This document shows, piece after piece, positions 19,442 to 20,688 of a stretch of DNA of 20,688 nt. Origin of the DNA: a virus. Numbering within the stretch: the stretch's first letter is position 1; every line of letters begins with the position of its first letter. Location of the stretch: IMG/VR virus record IMGVR_UViG_3300034082_001048, positions 1 through 20,688 of that record. One strand, given 5' to 3'. A model generated the notes under the pieces. It saw only the letters and a list, made by a program, of their open reading frames with translations, did no database searches and was not told where the DNA came from. The translations under genes were made by a program, and so were the position numbers.

Positions 19442-20688
19442 ATGTCTCAGCAAATAATTAATACAAATAAAGGCACCGCAGATAGTTTAAAAACTGGTGC
19501 AACAAAAATTAACAGTAATTTTACTGAATTGTATACAATATTGGCAAATAATCCAATAGCGATTCCATCAGTGGCAAATAACAGTGGAAAATATTTAACA
19601 ACAAACGGCGTTACTGTTAGTTGGCAACCATTTACTCCTCCCAACCTTGCTACAGTAGCAACAAGTGGAAGTTATACCGACTTGACTAACAAGCCAACTA
19701 TACCAGCCGCGTATTCTTCAACTAGCATCAATGCACTAAGCGATGTTAACACTGCAACTAACGTACCGACAAATGGACAACCACTAGTATGGAATTCTGT
19801 AAGTTCGAATTGGATACCGGGTTCTGTTATTTTGGATAGTTTGAGCACATTATCAGATGTAACTATAACTTCGCCAAGCCCAGGCCAAGTATTAAAATAC
19901 AATGGTGTTGCATGGATTAATGATGCAGATTCAACATCCGGCGGCGCCGGTGTCGGTACAGTTACTAATGTGAGTGTTATATCGTTAAATGGATTTGCCG
20001 GCACTGTAGCCACATCTAGTTCAACTCCTGCAATCACAATAACAACCAGCATCACTGGTATGTTAAAAGGCAACGGTACTGCAATATCAGCCGCAACTAG
20101 TGGAACTGATTATGCTCCGGGTACTGGCGCATTGACAACTGGTATTATAAAAAGTACAACTACAACTGGTGCATTAACAATTGCAGTTGCCGGTACTGAC
20201 TATCAATCACCTATTGGCACAATTACAGGATTAGTTAAAGGCAATGGAGCAAATGCTCTTACTGCCGCAGTTGCTGGTACTGACTACCAATTACCTATTG
20301 GAACAATTACGGGATTAGTTAAAGGCAATGGAGCAAATGCTCTTACTGCCGCAGTTGCAGGAACGGATTATCAAGCACCAGTAAGTGCTACTGGTATATT
20401 AAAAAGCAGTGGAGTGAGTGGTAACGTAAGTGCCGCAATAGCCGGAACTGATTATCAGTCAGCACAAAGTGTCACTGGCATTGTAAAATCAAGTGGAACA
20501 ACTCGTTCTGCCGCAGTTGCAGGAACTGATTATGCTCCGGGTACTGGCGCATTGACAACTGGTATTATAAAAAGTACAACTACAACTGGTGCATTAACAA
20601 TTGCAGTTGCCGGTACTGACTATCAATCACCTATTGGCACTATTACGGGATTAGTTAAAGGTAACGGAGCAAATACTCTTACTGCCGC
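19442..20688 (+). CDS. Repetitive tail-fibre-like structural protein, N-terminal part (3' end outside window)
   Basis: The frame is open from ATG 19442 to the window end (415 codons visible). The N-terminus carries NKGTADSLKTGATKINSNFT followed by ELYT, matching a 'G-T-G-D-S-L-R-x-A-F-x-K-I-N-x-N-F-x-E-L-Y' element common at the start of phage fibre and structural proteins. Then come GKYLTTNGVTVSWQ (49-62), SYTDLTNKPTIP (76-87) and two L-S-D-V segments with Q-x-L-x-x-N/Y-x-x-x-W, all typical of phage tail-fibre stalks. From residue 205 onward there are tandem units of the form T-G-(I/L)-(V/L)-K-G-N-G...A-A-V-A-G-T-D-Y-Q-x-P. The receptor-binding tip would lie beyond the window. Which T4 fibre or collar gene it replaces cannot be decided. 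Confidence 0.8.
   Translation, partial: MSQQIINTNKGTADSLKTGATKINSNFTELYTILANNPIAIPSVANNSGKYLTTNGVTVSWQPFTPPNLATVATSGSYTDLTNKPTIPAAYSSTSINALSDVNTATNVPTNGQPLVWNSVSSNWIPGSVILDSLSTLSDVTITSPSPGQVLKYNGVAWINDADSTSGGAGVGTVTNVSVISLNGFAGTVATSSSTPAITITTSITGMLKGNGTAISAATSGTDYAPGTGALTTGIIKSTTTTGALTIAVAGTDYQSPIGTITGLVKGNGANALTAAVAGTDYQLPIGTITGLVKGNGANALTAAVAGTDYQAPVSATGILKSSGVSGNVSAAIAGTDYQSAQSVTGIVKSSGTTRSAAVAGTDYAPGTGALTTGIIKSTTTTGALTIAVAGTDYQSPIGTITGLVKGNGANTLTA
20102..20220 (+). repeat. 119-bp exact direct repeat, copy 1
   Basis: Identical base for base to 20522-20640, exactly 420 bp (140 codons, five repeat units) downstream. The flanking bases differ at both ends (T/A at 20101/20521 and A/T at 20221/20641). 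Confidence 0.95.
20522..20640 (+). repeat. 119-bp exact direct repeat, copy 2
   Basis: Second copy of the 20102-20220 sequence. The 47 bases after the first mismatch still match copy 1 except for four substitutions, so the 420-bp higher-order unit continues to the window end. Confidence 0.95.

Larger units (their letters stand above)
20054..20688 (+). repeat. Tandem 27-29 residue repeats of the fibre-like protein (at least 7 full units)
   Basis: Units start with TG(M/I/L)(L/I/V)K and end after AGTDY plus 5-8 residues. Their lengths are 28, 29, 28, 27, 28, 28 and 29 residues, with an eighth cut by the window end. Units 3 and 4 share a 47-bp exact match (20228-20274 and 20312-20358, 84 bp apart). 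This continues the coding frame, so it is a protein repeat, not a CRISPR or intergenic array. Confidence 0.9.

Noticed and set aside
19672-20073. 133-residue minus-strand open frame, and its neighbour at 19447-19644
   Set aside because: Both are opposite the in-frame fibre-like gene, which has clear fibre motifs; they are shadows of a low-complexity coding sequence.
20054-20688. CRISPR-like array of direct repeats
   Set aside because: The repeats stay in one reading frame, vary like protein repeats, and have no fixed repeat/unique-spacer structure.

Overview
The window is a late structural segment of a T4-like, contractile-tailed bacteriophage (myovirus), all on the plus strand and coding almost end to end. 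The DNA is AT-rich by eye. The gene order (central spike, gp25, gp6, a gp7-position protein, a fibre-like protein) and the style of the structural modules resemble aquatic T4-like phages more than T4 itself. The host cannot be read from the window; an AT-rich aquatic bacterium is a reasonable guess. No integrase, IS element, tRNA, CRISPR array or defence gene is visible.

Layout. Positions 1-914 hold the 3' part of a gp5/VgrG-like central spike gene, with an 18-octad beta-helix followed by an acidic tail. It overlaps by one base (TAATG) with gp25 (914-1357), a baseplate wedge / sheath-initiator protein. A 46-bp gap carries a possible T4-type late promoter and a Shine-Dalgarno site, then gp6 (1404-4856, 1150 aa, much longer than T4 gp6). 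Gp6 overlaps by one base with a single uninterrupted 14,571-bp gene (4856-19426) for a 4,856-residue protein of roughly 0.53 MDa. A final gene starts at 19442 and runs off the window; it encodes a repetitive tail-fibre-like protein with a 27-29 residue repeat and a 420-bp higher-order repeat.

The giant protein is the main item of interest. By position and by a short motif near residues 1812-1886 it looks like the gp7 wedge organiser, expanded nearly fivefold. Its conserved-looking core segments are interleaved with: a cupredoxin-like domain that lacks the usual ligand residues (about 163-268); five short Trp/Tyr modules resembling chitin/cellulose-binding (CBM5/12-like) domains; a seven-bladed FG-GAP-type beta-propeller with other modules inserted into its blades (about 2166-2704); two Gly-Tyr modules; two 'PGM' modules; and a C-terminal run of short beta-rich modules.

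How the parts fit together: the gp5-like spike sits on the tail axis, gp25 links wedge and sheath, and gp6 with the gp7-like giant would build the six wedges around the hub. If six copies of the giant are present, as for T4 gp7, it would be the largest mass in the baseplate. Its added modules could face outward and help in host-surface contact, in place of or beside separate gp8/9/10/11 proteins, none of which lies between it and the fibre gene here. Module identities come from pattern recognition without a database search.
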